From positions 772,208 to 836,207 of the forward strand of contig BFEA01000201.1 of the NCBI GenBank assembly GCA_003427395.1: 64,000 bases of DNA. The letters run 5' to 3'. Origin of the DNA: Chara braunii. Its lineage: Eukaryota > Streptophyta > Charophyceae > Charales > Characeae. Position numbers and translations under genes: made by a program. Shown piece after piece: positions 42,937 to 54,249 of this stretch; the stretch's first letter is position 1, and every line of letters starts with the position of its first letter. The notes under the pieces are model-generated. The model made no database searches. It saw only the letters and a program-made list of their open reading frames with translations, and was not told where the DNA came from.

Positions 42937-43953
42937 CGAACTAGGATACTTACCTGGCCACTTTTGGAGTCCCCTTTGGCCTATGGGGGAAGATCTGCCC
43001 CCGTTGGCTTGAAAAATTGGTTGCAGATCAGCACCTGTACCTAGCAACATTGGCACAGGGTACGGGCACACGGTGCAAGGAAAAGTAGATCCTGTTGAAG
43101 CCTGACTCTAGTTCGGCTCTGTGAAATGACTGAGAGGAGGAGGAGGCCGATGTTTTGAACGGCGCGTTGCCCCCTGCATAGGAAAACGAAGGGGGTAAAT
43201 AAAATAAAGAAGAAGAAAGAAAGAAAGAAAAGTAAGAAAGGGAAAAAAAAATGACGGCCTTGTACGTGACTGCGGGTGTGGAATACATGCAGGGGTAGAC
43301 GATTCTAGGGGGTGATAAGACTGCGCCTGTTCATTTTTTTAACAGGTTGCATTCTGGCTAGGTACAACCATTTCCAAGAGCAACCGGCCTGAGAAAATGG
43401 CCCGATGCTTCTGGGAATTGACGACCTTGCTTCCTCTAGGGGAAAACCAAGGCACTAGGCTCCTGACTGTTGCTTTAGATCAAGGATCAGGAGCAACCAG
43501 GAATTTTGTCTGGCTGTGGGCGAAGTAGCTACCCATATGCCTTCGACTGGCTATAAAAGCCAGCTCCCCACCCAACAACCTCACACTTGTGGCAATGCTG
43601 CTAGAACATTTTACTTGAAGTAGATGTTGGCTGGCTAGCTGCTGGTGTAGTGAGGGAGTGTTGGCGAAGTGATGGAGGTTTGTAGGATGAGGGGAGACGC
43701 CGATGAGGAGGATAGGTTAGTGGAGCCATAACCAAGGACTAGACGCTCTCTGCCCCACCCTTGTGCTGGTGCTATAGCGGTAAGGTTGTGTGAGGGTTGG
43801 ACGACGCAACGAGCGGCAAAGGTTTGTCGAGGGTTACGCCGGCAACAACACTGCCAATGGGGAAATGCTACCGAACTAAGTGCTGCCCGTTTAGCGACAC
43901 AGCAACGACGATGTATCTGGCGGGGACTACGTTGCCGAATTTGGAGGCGACAT

Positions 43954-43986
<33 letters not shown>
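42937..43986. other. Intergenic, no gene seen, ends in (TA)n
   Basis: No gene. (TA)n at 43957-43986 is the insertion site of K copy 3. Confidence 0.4.
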
Positions 43987-43988
<2 letters not shown>

Positions 43989-44508
43989 ACAGAAAAAAAA
44001 AATAGAATTAAACAATCATTATAGAATAAAATTACATTCTAAATTTTAATTTTTTATTCCATCTTAAAAAATGTCATTCCAATTTTAAATTTTCCCGTCT
44101 TACTTAAAAACTTTCCTTCCAAGAATGGGGTATCCCTTCTTATTTGAACTGCATGCTAGAGATGGAATGAAAGTCTGGATGAGTTCATGAAATATTTTAA
44201 TTAGACTATCATTCTAAGTAATGATTTTCAGTCATAAATAAGTTGATCCTATCGAAATTAGAAGACATTTGTTGTAGTAGAATGAAACTCTAATTAAAAC
44301 ATTTCATAAACTCGTCCAGACTTTCATTCCATCTTGAACAAATAGATGTAGTTGGAAGGGAAAACTCATATTTAAACGGGAACTTATCAAATTAAATTAA
44401 AAATTTTAGAATTGGACGAACATTAGAATGATAATTTATAAATATGAAGTTTTTTTTTTTTATGGAATGTTTTTTCAACTTTCATTTCTTGTGGGAATTT
44501 TTCTGTTG
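43987..44508 (+). mobile_element. Family K foldback MITE copy 3 inside (TA)n
   Basis: 522 bp, CAACAGAAAAA start and CTGTTG end, flanked by (TA)n on both sides, so it split a TA microsatellite. The target duplication is probably TA-rich but cannot be read off. Inner arms of 33 bp pair: 44161-44193 (gatggaatgaaagtctggat...) with 44301-44333 (...ccagactttcattccatc). No coding capacity. Confidence 0.9.
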
Positions 44509-44528
44509 TATATATATATATATATATC

Positions 44529-44599
44529 GTCACAAACAGAACTGCCCGGTAAACCGTAGGCAGAGAGAGAGAAGAGGACAACAAACGAGGGGCTGTGAC
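44529..44599 (+). mobile_element. Family S 71-bp element, copy 1
   Basis: Begins GTCACAAACAGAACTGCCCG and ends GGGGCTGTGAC. The ends GTCACA and TGTGAC are inverted. Near-identical to 44951-45021 and to the truncated copy at 9161. It follows a TA-rich stretch. Confidence 0.75.
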
Positions 44600-44665
44600 A
44601 AATTGTTTCGTTGGAGTTCCACCGACTCATCAGGAGGCTGAACCCTAACAGTGTGCAGAATCCCC
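44594..44665 (+). repeat. Dispersed repeat shared with 51355-51430
   Basis: tgtgacaaattgtttcgttg, ttccaccgactcatcaggag and gctgaaccct match tgtgacagtgtattttattg, ttcaccgactcatcggaagg and ttgaatcct at 51358-51413. Confidence 0.6.
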
Positions 44666-44950
44666 TCATTGATTACACTGTAAATGATAATCTACCTTAA
44701 CCAAAATCAAAGTAGACTATCACTCACTCACACCAGATGAAAAACTCTACAGACTGTCGGTTCACACCCCATCAAGCCAGCAAAACATCCACGAAACAAA
44801 GAAAGGTCTGTCACAGCCAAAAAATACACTCCAAACACGCCGCTGGCGCTAAAGGCACAGCATGGCCGCCTAGTAACGGCCCCGACCACTGCCGCTCGAC
44901 CTGACTGAAAAAAAACGTAGCAGGAAGCTAGCGAAGTCGTAGCATATATC
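44666..44950. other. Intergenic, no gene seen
   Basis: No feature recognised. Confidence 0.35.
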
Positions 44951-45021
44951 GTCACAAACAGAACTGTCCGGTAAACCGTAGGCAGAGAGAGAGAAGAGGA
45001 CAACAAACGAGGGGTTGTGAC
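44951..45021 (+). mobile_element. Family S 71-bp element, copy 2
   Basis: Differs from copy 1 at two or three bases (ctgtccgg; ggggttgtgac). It is also preceded by catatatc. Ends GTCACAA and TTGTGAC are a perfect 7-bp inverted repeat. Confidence 0.75.
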
Positions 45022-46087
45022 AAAATGTTTAGTGGCATATATATACATATATATACATATATATACATATATATATATGTATATATATATATATTGTAGG
45101 GAAGTGTTCTCCGATTGGCGGCATGTTGACAATATTTTTTCCAAGGGGGGCAGTGCTGGTAAACTTGTACGGCGTAGTGGAGTCATCATCTTGGTGTGCG
45201 GCCAGGCGAGAGTGTCGCACGACGATGGTGGTACTGGTTTTGACGACACGTTAAGGAATGGTTTGCCGTTTTTTTTTATTGTGGTGTGCAGCGATCATGA
45301 TGGATCCTTGTGTGGTTTGGAGGTTAAGCTAGCACTTATGCGAGGTTAGGACCGTGCAGAAGTGACGCTTGAACCAGCGACATGAAGAGAGTGCGATATG
45401 AGTCCGCGTGACAATAATCATTGGGGTTCGTGACACATGCGCTTTTCAGTCAGGGCCACCTTTATTTTTTTGCGACGTGTGGTGCGAGTCATTTTGAGTT
45501 ATGGACCATTTGATATTGTCGGCGATGGTGTGGGACTGCCCAGGACTACTTGGGACCATCTTGGGACCAAGAAAGACCAACTTGTGAGCAGACAGGGTGA
45601 TTGGAGGTGGTGTGGACTTGCCGTTGGTTAGGGAGTATCGTTGGTGGTTAAAGCGCAGTGAGACTGTGTTGGGACAGCCCGAGACGTTTGAGACCGGTCT
45701 AAGCAGAGATCGGTTTGGGACATTGGGATCACGTGGAAACTCATTTGTGAGGACACCCTCTTGAAGGACTACCTCGCTTGAGTTATGTTGTGGTCAAACC
45801 TCTGCTCATTCGAGCACTTGGAGGAGAGGTGGACCGTCGTTCAGTGAAACTGCCACGAGTTGTGGAGTTGTGGCCTCATAGTTTGAACTTCAACGATGAT
45901 TGACCTTTATCTGATCGGAGTATTACTCGACTTTCTTGAGTGAGTCGGATCAAACTTCACTCAAGGTCGATCAGTTGATTGACTCGGACTTCCCTTCACA
46001 ACTGTGTGAACCCACACTTTTGTTTGACTTTGTTGTTTTGAATGTTCAAAAGAAAAGGTAGAGCAAAGTTGTGCGAGTCATGTATGT
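45022..46087. other. Intergenic, TA-rich repeat then no gene seen
   Basis: tatatacatatatatacata repeat at 45036-45095. The rest has no recognisable feature. Confidence 0.4.
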
Positions 46088-46609
46088 CAACATAAAAAAT
46101 TCCCAGAATTAAATAATCATTCTATATTAAAATTACATTCTAAATTTTAAATTTTCATTCCATGTTAAAAAATAACATTTCAATTTTAAATTTTTCCTTC
46201 TTACTTGAAAACTTTCCTTCCAAGAATGGGGTATCCCTTCTTATTTGAACTGCATGTTAGAGATGGAATGAAAGTCAAAACGAGTTCATGAAATATTTTA
46301 ATTGGATTGTCATTCTAAGTAAAGATTTTCAGTCATAAAAAGGTTAATCCAATTTAAATTAGAAGATATTTGTTGTAGTAGAATGAAAGTTTAATTAAAA
46401 CATTTCATAAACTCGTCCAGACTTTCATTCCATCTTGAACAAATAGATGTAGTTGGAAGGGAAAACTCATATTTAGACGGCAACTTATCAAATAAAACTG
46501 AAAATTTTAAAATTGGACGAACATTGGAATGATAATTTATAAATATGAAGGTTTTTTTTTTTTTAGAATTTTTTTTCAACTTTCATTTCTCGTGGGAATT
46601 TTTCTGTTG
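46088..46609 (+). mobile_element. Family K foldback MITE copy 4
   Basis: 522 bp, caacataaaaaattccc to gggaatttttctgttg. Same orientation as copies 1 and 3. Confidence 0.9.
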
Positions 46610-47089
46610 GTGAATGAAAAAGTATGACTTGTGTATGATATTCCACTAATTTTCTCTTAAATTTATTGTTTATACGAGTTGTGCAGGTAAAGATTGTCTA
46701 CAAAGAAGGTTGATTATGTCTATATGTGATGGTGAAAAAGATTGTCCTATTTCTACTTATCACCTGCCAGCGTGTCAAAAAGGATTCGTTGTCTTAAACA
46801 TTTTTTGTTTTGTGTGTACCGTGAAACAAATTTCATTAAAATAAAGCAACAAAATATGTGACTTAGCCTTTTCCTGAGGATTGACCCATTTCATCCCGAA
46901 TGACCTCTATACATGTCTAAATGATTCTCATTCTATATCTCATTCTGCGTCCAAGTTACGCTGAACTTAAGAGAAATAAGAATAAGTGAAAATTACTTGC
47001 GGTGAACACGTTCTCTCTCCAGAAAGTATTCAGGGTGGGGGTTTGTTGCTTTAGGAGCCGACTCTGTTACCGACCCAGATTCGACCGTT
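46610..47089. other. Intergenic, no gene seen
   Basis: No feature recognised. Confidence 0.35.
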
Positions 47090-47383
47090 CTATGGGGGGG
47101 TACTCTGCCGATTCGATGGAGATGACCTTACTTATGAGCTTCGAGTTTTGTGCTCAGGCGAGGAGGAGGAGTACCGCAGACCACTTCCTAGAGGGAAAGA
47201 CATGCAACACTTTAAGCCTGTCTCTTATACACATCTAGATGTGTATAAGAGACAGCTATGGGGGGGTACTCTGCCGATTCGATGGAGATGACCTTACTTA
47301 TGAGCTTCGAGTTTTGTGCTCAGGCGAGGAGGAGGAGTACCGCAGACCACTTCCTAGAGGGAAAGACATGCAACACTTTAAGC
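47090..47383. other. Nextera mate-pair junction adapter inside a false duplication
   Basis: 47218-47255 is exactly CTGTCTCTTATACACATCT followed by AGATGTGTATAAGAGACAG, the Nextera junction adapter. About 127 bp to its left (from ctatggggggg, 47090) is repeated to its right (47256-47382). This is a library artefact in the assembly. The real genome probably carries the segment once. Confidence 0.97.
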
Positions 47384-47392
47384 AATGCACTT

Positions 47393-47911
47393 CAACAGAA
47401 AAATTCTCATGAGAAATGAAAGTTGAAAAAACATTCCATAAAAAAAAAATCCTTCATATTTATAAATTATCATTCCAATGTTTGTCCGATTCTAAAATTT
47501 TCAATTTAATTTGATAAGTTCCCGTCTAAATATGAGTCTTCAAACTACATCTATTTGTTGAAGACGGAATGAAAGTCTGGACGAGTTTATGAAATGTTTT
47601 AATTAGACTTTCATTCTACCACAACAAATATCGTCTAATTTAGATTGGATTAACCTATTTATGACTGAAAATCCTTACTTAGAATGACAGTCCAATGAAA
47701 ATATTTCATGAACTCATCCAGACTTTCATTCCATCTCTAGAATACAGTTCAAATAAGAAGGGATACCCCATTCTTGGAAGGAAAGTTTTCAAGTAAGACG
47801 AAAAATTTAAAAATTGGAATGATATTTTTTTAGATGGAATGGAAAATTGAAATTTAGAATGTAATTTTACTCTAGAATGATTATTTAATTCTTGAATTAT
47901 TTTTTTTTTGT
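47393..47911 (-). mobile_element. Family K foldback MITE copy 5
   Basis: About 519 bp, CAACAGAAAAATTCTCATGAG start, inverted relative to copies 1, 3 and 4. The right end is eroded (cttgaattatttttttttt). Confidence 0.85.
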
Positions 47912-48012
47912 GATAAAGAATCATCCACAAAGTTGTATATCATCCAAAAAGATTGAAAACTTGTGAAGATAGTTGTGCTTGTCTAATCTTAGGTCGATGG
48001 TAGGTTGGAATA

Positions 48013-48965
48013 AACACGGGATTCGTGAAAACCTCACAATTGAAGAAAACCTAACATTTCTTATAGAATGAAAAAATAAAAGTCAAACTATTATTTTTTA
48101 CACAAAAAAATATTTTTAATCGTTTTGCGATAAAGGAGGCAAAAAATCAGGTGAAAAGTCTAGCGTTCCTCAAATTGTGCAAGAAAACCCTTCCTTGCAA
48201 AATGTTTTTATATGACTATAAGTCATTCTCAGTAGATTGGCAAAAAAACAGAGTTCAAACAGGGTAATTTTGAAGGATGACAAGGCAAACGTGAAAGATG
48301 TAAAAAAAAACGTGTTTTGGTGAATACTCATTTATAGGACTATAAGTCAGTTTTCGCAGTTAGGTAAAAGTCAAGCTCTGCACAAAATAATTTATAGGAC
48401 TATAAATCACTTTTGAACTTAACAATAAAACCGTTATAAAAAAATCTTTGCCATTTAAAATAAGAATACAAACAACTTTTGTCGCGGAGACATCTTGAAA
48501 TTCTTAGTCAAACACGAGTTTAAAATAAAAATATAAAAAAAAAAAATAAAAAAATAAAAATAAAATAATATATTCACCCTTTATGGGAAACCATGTTCAA
48601 GCGAACGTATTCACGAACAGGAGAATATGTTTGCACGTTTAAAAAAAAAACGAATAAATTCATCGTGCTACACATCTTATAGGACTATAAACAATTTTTT
48701 TGGATAACAAAAAATCAGGATATTTCAGTTCTTGAACCTACGGTGCTTTACCAGGTCGTGATTTTCTATAAAAAAAAACCGTTTTTTCCCTTGCCCCCTC
48801 CAGTAGTTCTGAAAAATAAATTTTCTGTTCTTTTTTTACGGATGTTTCACTTCACGTGGAATTTTGTTCCTGGAGGAGACCTGAAAAACGCACTATCATA
48901 ATCTTGAATAGATTTTGTGCAAACCTAACAATTTTTTTTGTTAGGTTTTCATGAATCCTATGGTT
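48013..48965. mobile_element. Family E non-autonomous DNA transposon, copy E1
   Basis: About 953 bp. Ends AACACGGGATTCGTGAAAAC and GTTTTCATGAATCCTATGGT are inverted. The right end is preceded by its own hairpin, cctaacaatttttttt and gttagg. The interior has four copies of a TATAGGACTATAAGTCA-like motif (48211, 48333, 48390, 48677) and the caacttttgtcgcggagaca block shared with family F. No transposase. Confidence 0.85.
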
Positions 48966-49439
48966 AAATGACTTTGGCGACGTGTCTCATCATGTCAAAA
49001 CTAAGGCAGACCGACTACCTTGTCGGTTGCATCGAGATTACTATCGAAGTAAACTCCTTGTTGGCTACTATATGATTTTGTGGAATTCGATCTGGGGTGG
49101 TCAGATTTTATTTTCATCTTGTACTATTGGATGTATCGTATGATGATTTGAATTCTTTCAATTATCATTTCAAATTGGATATGCCTCTTATCGGCTACAG
49201 TCAATTCCTTTTGATGTAATTTTATGAAATTGTTATATTTGTTTTTTGACTGTGTGTCTAAGGGGCTAGGATGAAATGTGGTTTCACGCTTGGTTGAGAT
49301 CGTCATAGTCGACCAACGTCCGCGCCCTAAGTGACGGACGACATTTGGGTCCACTTGACGTTTAACCAAACATATCTATACTACAACGAACGACGAAACG
49401 TCCTCTACTAACGTACCTCTACAATTATTGCATGTTATA
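48966..49439. other. Intergenic, no gene seen
   Basis: No feature recognised. Confidence 0.35.
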
Positions 49440-49650
49440 GCTTTCGCACATGGATCAATAGCTCGGTAGGGATACACCCCTAAGGGTGGTGACAACCCCT
49501 TAGAGAAGGGAAACTTATGCCCTACGGGAACCTATCCTGTCGTAGGGGATTGCGAGAAGTACAGTTGGCGCACCCGCCCAGAGCGGCGAAAGAATGACGC
49601 GACCTCGTCCGCCTTGGTGGTTCCCGGGGTTATTATGCGTTGTTCCGAGT
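49440..49650 (-). repeat. Dispersed repeat R, copy 2
   Basis: The reverse complement matches 36600-36710 (ggggttgtcaccaccctta, gagctat.gatcca). Confidence 0.6.
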
Positions 49651-50145
49651 TGTTCTGTTTATGTTTTGTTTAACTCCTGCGTGACATTGTCGGCGGGGAT
49701 GCCACACTTTGCAAAAAGGCGGGAGCCGATGAGCTCGACAACACTGCCCAGTTGCGACCTATGCCACTGAGTGCCTGCGTGCAGATGTGGTGACAATGTT
49801 GTGCTCTCAGTGACCAGTAGTCCCTTCTTGCTATGCTGACCTCACAGTGCATGTTCCCAAGGCGCCACAACCCACATCCTTGGCTCAGCTGCCTGACGCG
49901 GCCACTTCTTTTGTAAGAGCCAATGATGCGGCCCCGGTTGCTCTTCAACCAATTAGCGTGCAATAATTGTCTCAGACCCATATTGGAAAACGTTGAGGTA
50001 AGGGCCCCTCATGGATATACAAACCTTATAGTACTGCAAGGAAAATGGGCAATGGCAAAATGACAAATTCCTGATCGCAAAATCACATTGGAAGCCAGGA
50101 AGTCATACTTTATTAGGAAGCAGTAATACACTCATATCCCACCAA
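49651..50145. other. Intergenic, no gene seen
   Basis: An open minus-strand frame (49670-49981) has no recognisable domain. Confidence 0.35.
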
Positions 50146-50193
50146 CATATATTCGTAATGGGGAGAGCATACTCTCCCCATTACAAATATATG
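50146..50193. repeat. Strong isolated hairpin, 22-bp stem
   Basis: CATATATTCGTAATGGGGAG plus AG pairs with CT plus CTCCCCATTACAAATATATG across a CATA loop, with one mismatch. No T run follows, so a terminator is unlikely in a eukaryote. Confidence 0.85.
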
Positions 50194-51354
50194 AATCGTG
50201 AGTCCCTCTTTCTACTTTGTGCTTTGTGCCCTGACTACTAATCATACAACTAATTCCAACTAACAAATCGACAATGCAATTGTTGACGCAAGTAGTAAAA
50301 CAAAAGTACATGAAGATGTCGACCCTTGTCCAAGACTAGTTACGTGCCCTTACATCATCACCCTCATTTCTCTCACTCTTTCTCTCTCCCTCTCTTTCTT
50401 TGATAGTGATACAGTTGAAACGGTTTTCACCTTTAAGGTAGCAGATGCAGTTCCTCGGCTCAATCCCTAGGCCTCACCCTCACTCATGTAAAGTATTAGT
50501 TGACCCGTGTGAGCTTGAACAGTAGGTCAAGGTTTATAGATTAAAGGTCTGAGTAGTGGTAGGAGTCGTATCAGCTACAATACCGAAGGGTCAAGTACAC
50601 AGTCTTTCGGAAGTTCCTACCCAGTCGTAACTCCTAAGATGCAGTCCGTAGGCAAGTGGTCAATGGGCAGTCCTACCCAGTCCGGTCAGCGGTACCCAGT
50701 CTTGGTCGCACTTTGTCAAGTCGGCAAGTACCATGTGGGATTGTGTGCACCCTGAGTTCGATGTTCAAGTGAAGACCTTGACAATCCAAAGTATATATAA
50801 AAAGACAACCATCAGTCAAGGATTTCATTTTGCTTGTGATCTGTGCGGAAGCGTTGCCGGAGCGTCTTGTATACGAAGGTCTGCAGGCGCCCCTAGGAGA
50901 AGTGGGCTAAGAGGAGGAAGACGCAGCCATAGCCGCCTGTGTTAGTGACAGGGAGTAGACTGCAGTCATAGTTGCCAGTTAGCTTAGTTATAGTGTGTGC
51001 GCATATGAGTGTTTTGTGTTGGTGTGTGAGGGAGATCTTGGGTGTGTGTGCGAACAAATTGTTGGGACTACAGTGATTGGCCACAACTTATCAAGACATG
51101 TTTGAATCTGATCTGTGTTTCCTGGCTTCGTTATCTTCGAGCTTTGTGTGGGCGCAAGTTGTCAGCTTGATATTCATCTGTTTGCATACATGATGAAGTT
51201 TCAGAGAAGTCGAGTATGATTGCGCACCCATATGCAGTATATGTAAAATAACAAATGTCATAAAGCAACATAGGATATGGCATGGAACGAATCCATCAAT
51301 ATCGAGAGCAACTTGTTCAACCTTAGGCAGATGGGGGGAAGAAGATTAAACGGT
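50194..51354. other. Intergenic with TATA-like site, no gene seen
   Basis: TATATATAAAAA at 50792-50803 is a good TATA-box match, and the 50.45-50.75 kb stretch repeats cagtc/cccagtc. No downstream frame is recognisable. It might belong to an LTR, but no partner repeat is present. Confidence 0.25.
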
Positions 51355-51430
51355 GGTTTGTGACAGTGTATTTTATTGCAGTTCACCGACTCATCGGAAG
51401 GTTGAATCCTCAAGGAGTTGTTAGACGCGC
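51355..51430 (+). repeat. Dispersed repeat, partner of 44594-44665
   Basis: See the entry at 44594. The match covers about 60 bp with moderate divergence. Confidence 0.55.
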
Positions 51431-51890
51431 ATGCTGTTCGCGTCTAAATATCCAACAACACTATTTTTTTTATCCTCCTCCGCCTTCCTTGTCTTCCTCA
51501 TTCTACCCCATCCCTACTCTCTCCGTGCATGCTCCTTTCTTTCAGTCATACTGTCATGCCCTTCGCATGCATTTGGTCATTTTCACAACCACATTCAACC
51601 AAGAAACTGAAGCTATTCCTTTGAAAATAGGGGCTAAAAATACTACTATAATAGTACTAATAACAATGTTAATAACAATAATAATAGTAATAATAATAAT
51701 AATAATAACAATAATAATAAAAGTGTGATAATGGATGTATACAGGTTGTCTTCCTAGTTAGAAGAGGCAACTTCATAACTCTCTCTGCTCAGGAAAGACC
51801 TACTCAACAGTGGATCGAGTAGGTGGGTTGATGGCGGTGAAAGGAAAGTAGTCATCGTTCCCCATCCCGAAGATTGGCCGTTCAACTATG
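51431..51890. other. Intergenic with (AAT)-like run
   Basis: ataataatagtaataataat-type run at 51660-51722. No gene. Confidence 0.45.
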
Positions 51891-52115
51891 AATAATCCTT
51901 CCGCAGGTTCACCCACAGAAAGCTTGTTACAATTTATCATTCCTTTAAATGATAATGTTCAATGAACTCGTGCACCCCCAACGACATACTGTTGAGATCA
52001 CCGTGGTCGAGACCTCTCACCGGACTATTCAATCGGTAAGTGCGACGGGTGGTGTATACAAGGAGCAGAGATGTAATCAGCGCGAGCTAATGACTCACGC
52101 TTACTAGGCATCCAT
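51891..52115 (-). pseudogene. 18S rRNA 3'-end fragment, diverged
   Basis: The minus strand reads GGATGCCTAGTAAGCGTGAG, tcattagctcgcg, tgattacatctctgctcc, ttgtatacaccacccgtcgc and accgattgaatagtccggtg. It ends gtaacaagctttctgtgggt, gaacctgcggaaggattatt. These follow the last about 225 nt of 18S rRNA through the universal 3' terminus, with scattered substitutions, some in normally invariant sites (tatacaccacccgtc for tacacaccgcccgtc). Upstream 18S is absent. Past the 3' end no 5.8S is seen. Probably a pseudogene. Contaminant rDNA is the alternative. Confidence 0.85.
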
Positions 52116-52129
52116 GAAGTTGCTCCTGA

Positions 52130-52294
52130 CGAGCGGTCGCCTCTCTCTCTCTATATCTGTCTGTCTGTCTGACTCTCTTTCTATCTGTCTATTTGTCTGT
52201 CTGTCTGCCATGTATGTTTATTCTTGTTTCTCACTCTCGTACTCTATATCATACACAGACACATACACACGCTCACACCCTCTCTCTCTCTCTC

Positions 52295-52345
<51 letters not shown>
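52130..52345. repeat. (CT)n, (TCTG)n and (GT)n microsatellites
   Basis: ctctctctctatatctgtctgtctg runs near 52141-52210, tctctctctctc near 52279-52295 and a (GT)n run 52297-52344. Confidence 0.95.
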
Positions 52346-52347
<2 letters not shown>

Positions 52348-52803
52348 TATTGCTCTCCTGCTCGAGGCGGGTTGTGTTTTCTCATGCACTTCTGACAGCG
52401 GAGTGCTTTGTCAGAGAGAGAGAGGCACGCTTATGGCGAGAGAGTGGTTCACCTGCATTGACTGGCCAGAAGCCAGATGCGGAGGGGCCGGATGGAGAAC
52501 GATAAAGGTGCGGACGAAGAAGCAGAGGCAGTGCATGGCGGGACATGTGCGGGAGCTGGATACGAAGAAGAAAGTGTAACGACCAGAAGCCGACGTCGAG
52601 CAGCAGATGAGAATTACACTCGAGGAGTGCGTGCAAACGTCACGATCTCGGCCTCCGCCCGGCGTGATTCTCCTCTTTTGTTAACGCCCGGACTATTGTT
52701 TCCCCATTCCAATGACTAGCTGCTCTGTACCTCTTCACCTTGGCAGCACCTTCATCACGCTTGGTGTACAGTAAAGTCCTCCCTGACGGCATCTCTCATT
52801 GAT

Positions 52804-52806
<3 letters not shown>
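52346..52806. other. Intergenic, no gene seen
   Basis: No recognisable frame or repeat. Confidence 0.35.

Positions 52807-52885
<79 letters not shown>
52807..52885. repeat. (CT)n microsatellite
   Basis: About 39 uninterrupted CT units, followed by a long pyrimidine-rich stretch to about 53200. Confidence 0.97.
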
Positions 52886-52888
<3 letters not shown>

Positions 52889-53578
52889 CGCGCATTCTCC
52901 TTCTTCTCTTCCTGCCCCCTCCAATACAATCTTCTTCCTCACTTCCTCGATATATGCCTTCTCTCTTTCATCACGTTGCATTCGTACATTTAATCACAAC
53001 CATATTTTTCCTTCTCTTTAATACAATTGGTCGCCTCCTCACATATACCTTCCCTTCTTCGCACACGTCGTTCTCCTCCCTCTCATTTCTAGTTTCTTCC
53101 TCTTCCCTGCAATCATCCTTTTATCCTTCCTATCTCTTCCTCTTCCTTCATCCCCCTTTCTTCACGGTCTTCATTTGTTCTCGTTACTCCTTCTTCCCGG
53201 CTTTTCCATGTTATTTCAAACCATCAATGAACTAAAACACCACATCGCCAATTCTCCTCTAATGACAAATCTGGCCATATAGGCGACCCAGATTAGTACC
53301 AAAAATAAAGGTAAAGAGGAATAAAATATAACAAAAAATAGAGAGAAAATAATAATAATAATAATAAAATGAGTGTAAGGATAATGATAATAGTAATATT
53401 AATAATGGTAAAAATTATAATTTTAAAATATAAAAATGAAGATCGGGCGAATGTATATAAGTAATATTTTCGGTATGATAGTGTCATGTCGGGCGGGGAG
53501 AGCGGGAGCGTTTTGCTCGGGGGTCGGTAGTTAGTGCCACCCGCCAAAGTAACATGACTCTCTCTCTCTCTCTTTCTT
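52886..53578. other. Pyrimidine-rich then AT-rich intergenic
   Basis: CT-rich to about 53200. aataataataataataa near 53350-53368. No gene. Confidence 0.45.
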
Positions 53579-53593
53579 GCACACACACGCACA

Positions 53594-53655
<62 letters not shown>

Positions 53656-53702
53656 TATACGCACACACACATACACACACGCACATACGCACATACGCAC
53701 AT
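53579..53702. repeat. (CA)n microsatellite with imperfect units
   Basis: Long acacac run with gcacacacacat interruptions. Confidence 0.95.
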
Positions 53703-53724
53703 GTATAAGTAGTAGTACACTTTC

Positions 53725-54174
53725 CTTGTTTTAGCGGCAGATCCATTCATTTTTGCTCATCCGATCGATAGAAGCACCATGTGACCAGCCGGGTGATTGG
53801 CGACTTACATACTATCACTCTCCCTTTCGCAGAGTGTCACAAGCACACATTCACACGTATATAAACACGTGTAGCATGTTTTAACTGTAGATTCATTCAA
53901 TTTTGCTCATCCTCTCCATGGAAGTACCATGGACCCGCCGCGAGATGGGCACTTACACACACACACATACACGACTGTAGTAGTGTATATTATTATGCTT
54001 TAGTGATACATTCATTCAATTTTGCTTATCCTATCGATGAAAAACTATATCTTTCTCATACACACACACACACACACACACACTACACATCTAGATGTGT
54101 ATAAGAGACAGGGGGAGCCATGCACAAGAGACTTTGACCATTGCCTGATGTGGCTCTGTTCGGTCAAGCTTTCT

Positions 54175-54249
<75 letters not shown>

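Noticed and set aside
47002-47238. 78-codon frame ending LSLIHI
   Set aside because: The C-terminal peptide is translated Nextera adapter. The frame ends in the artefact.
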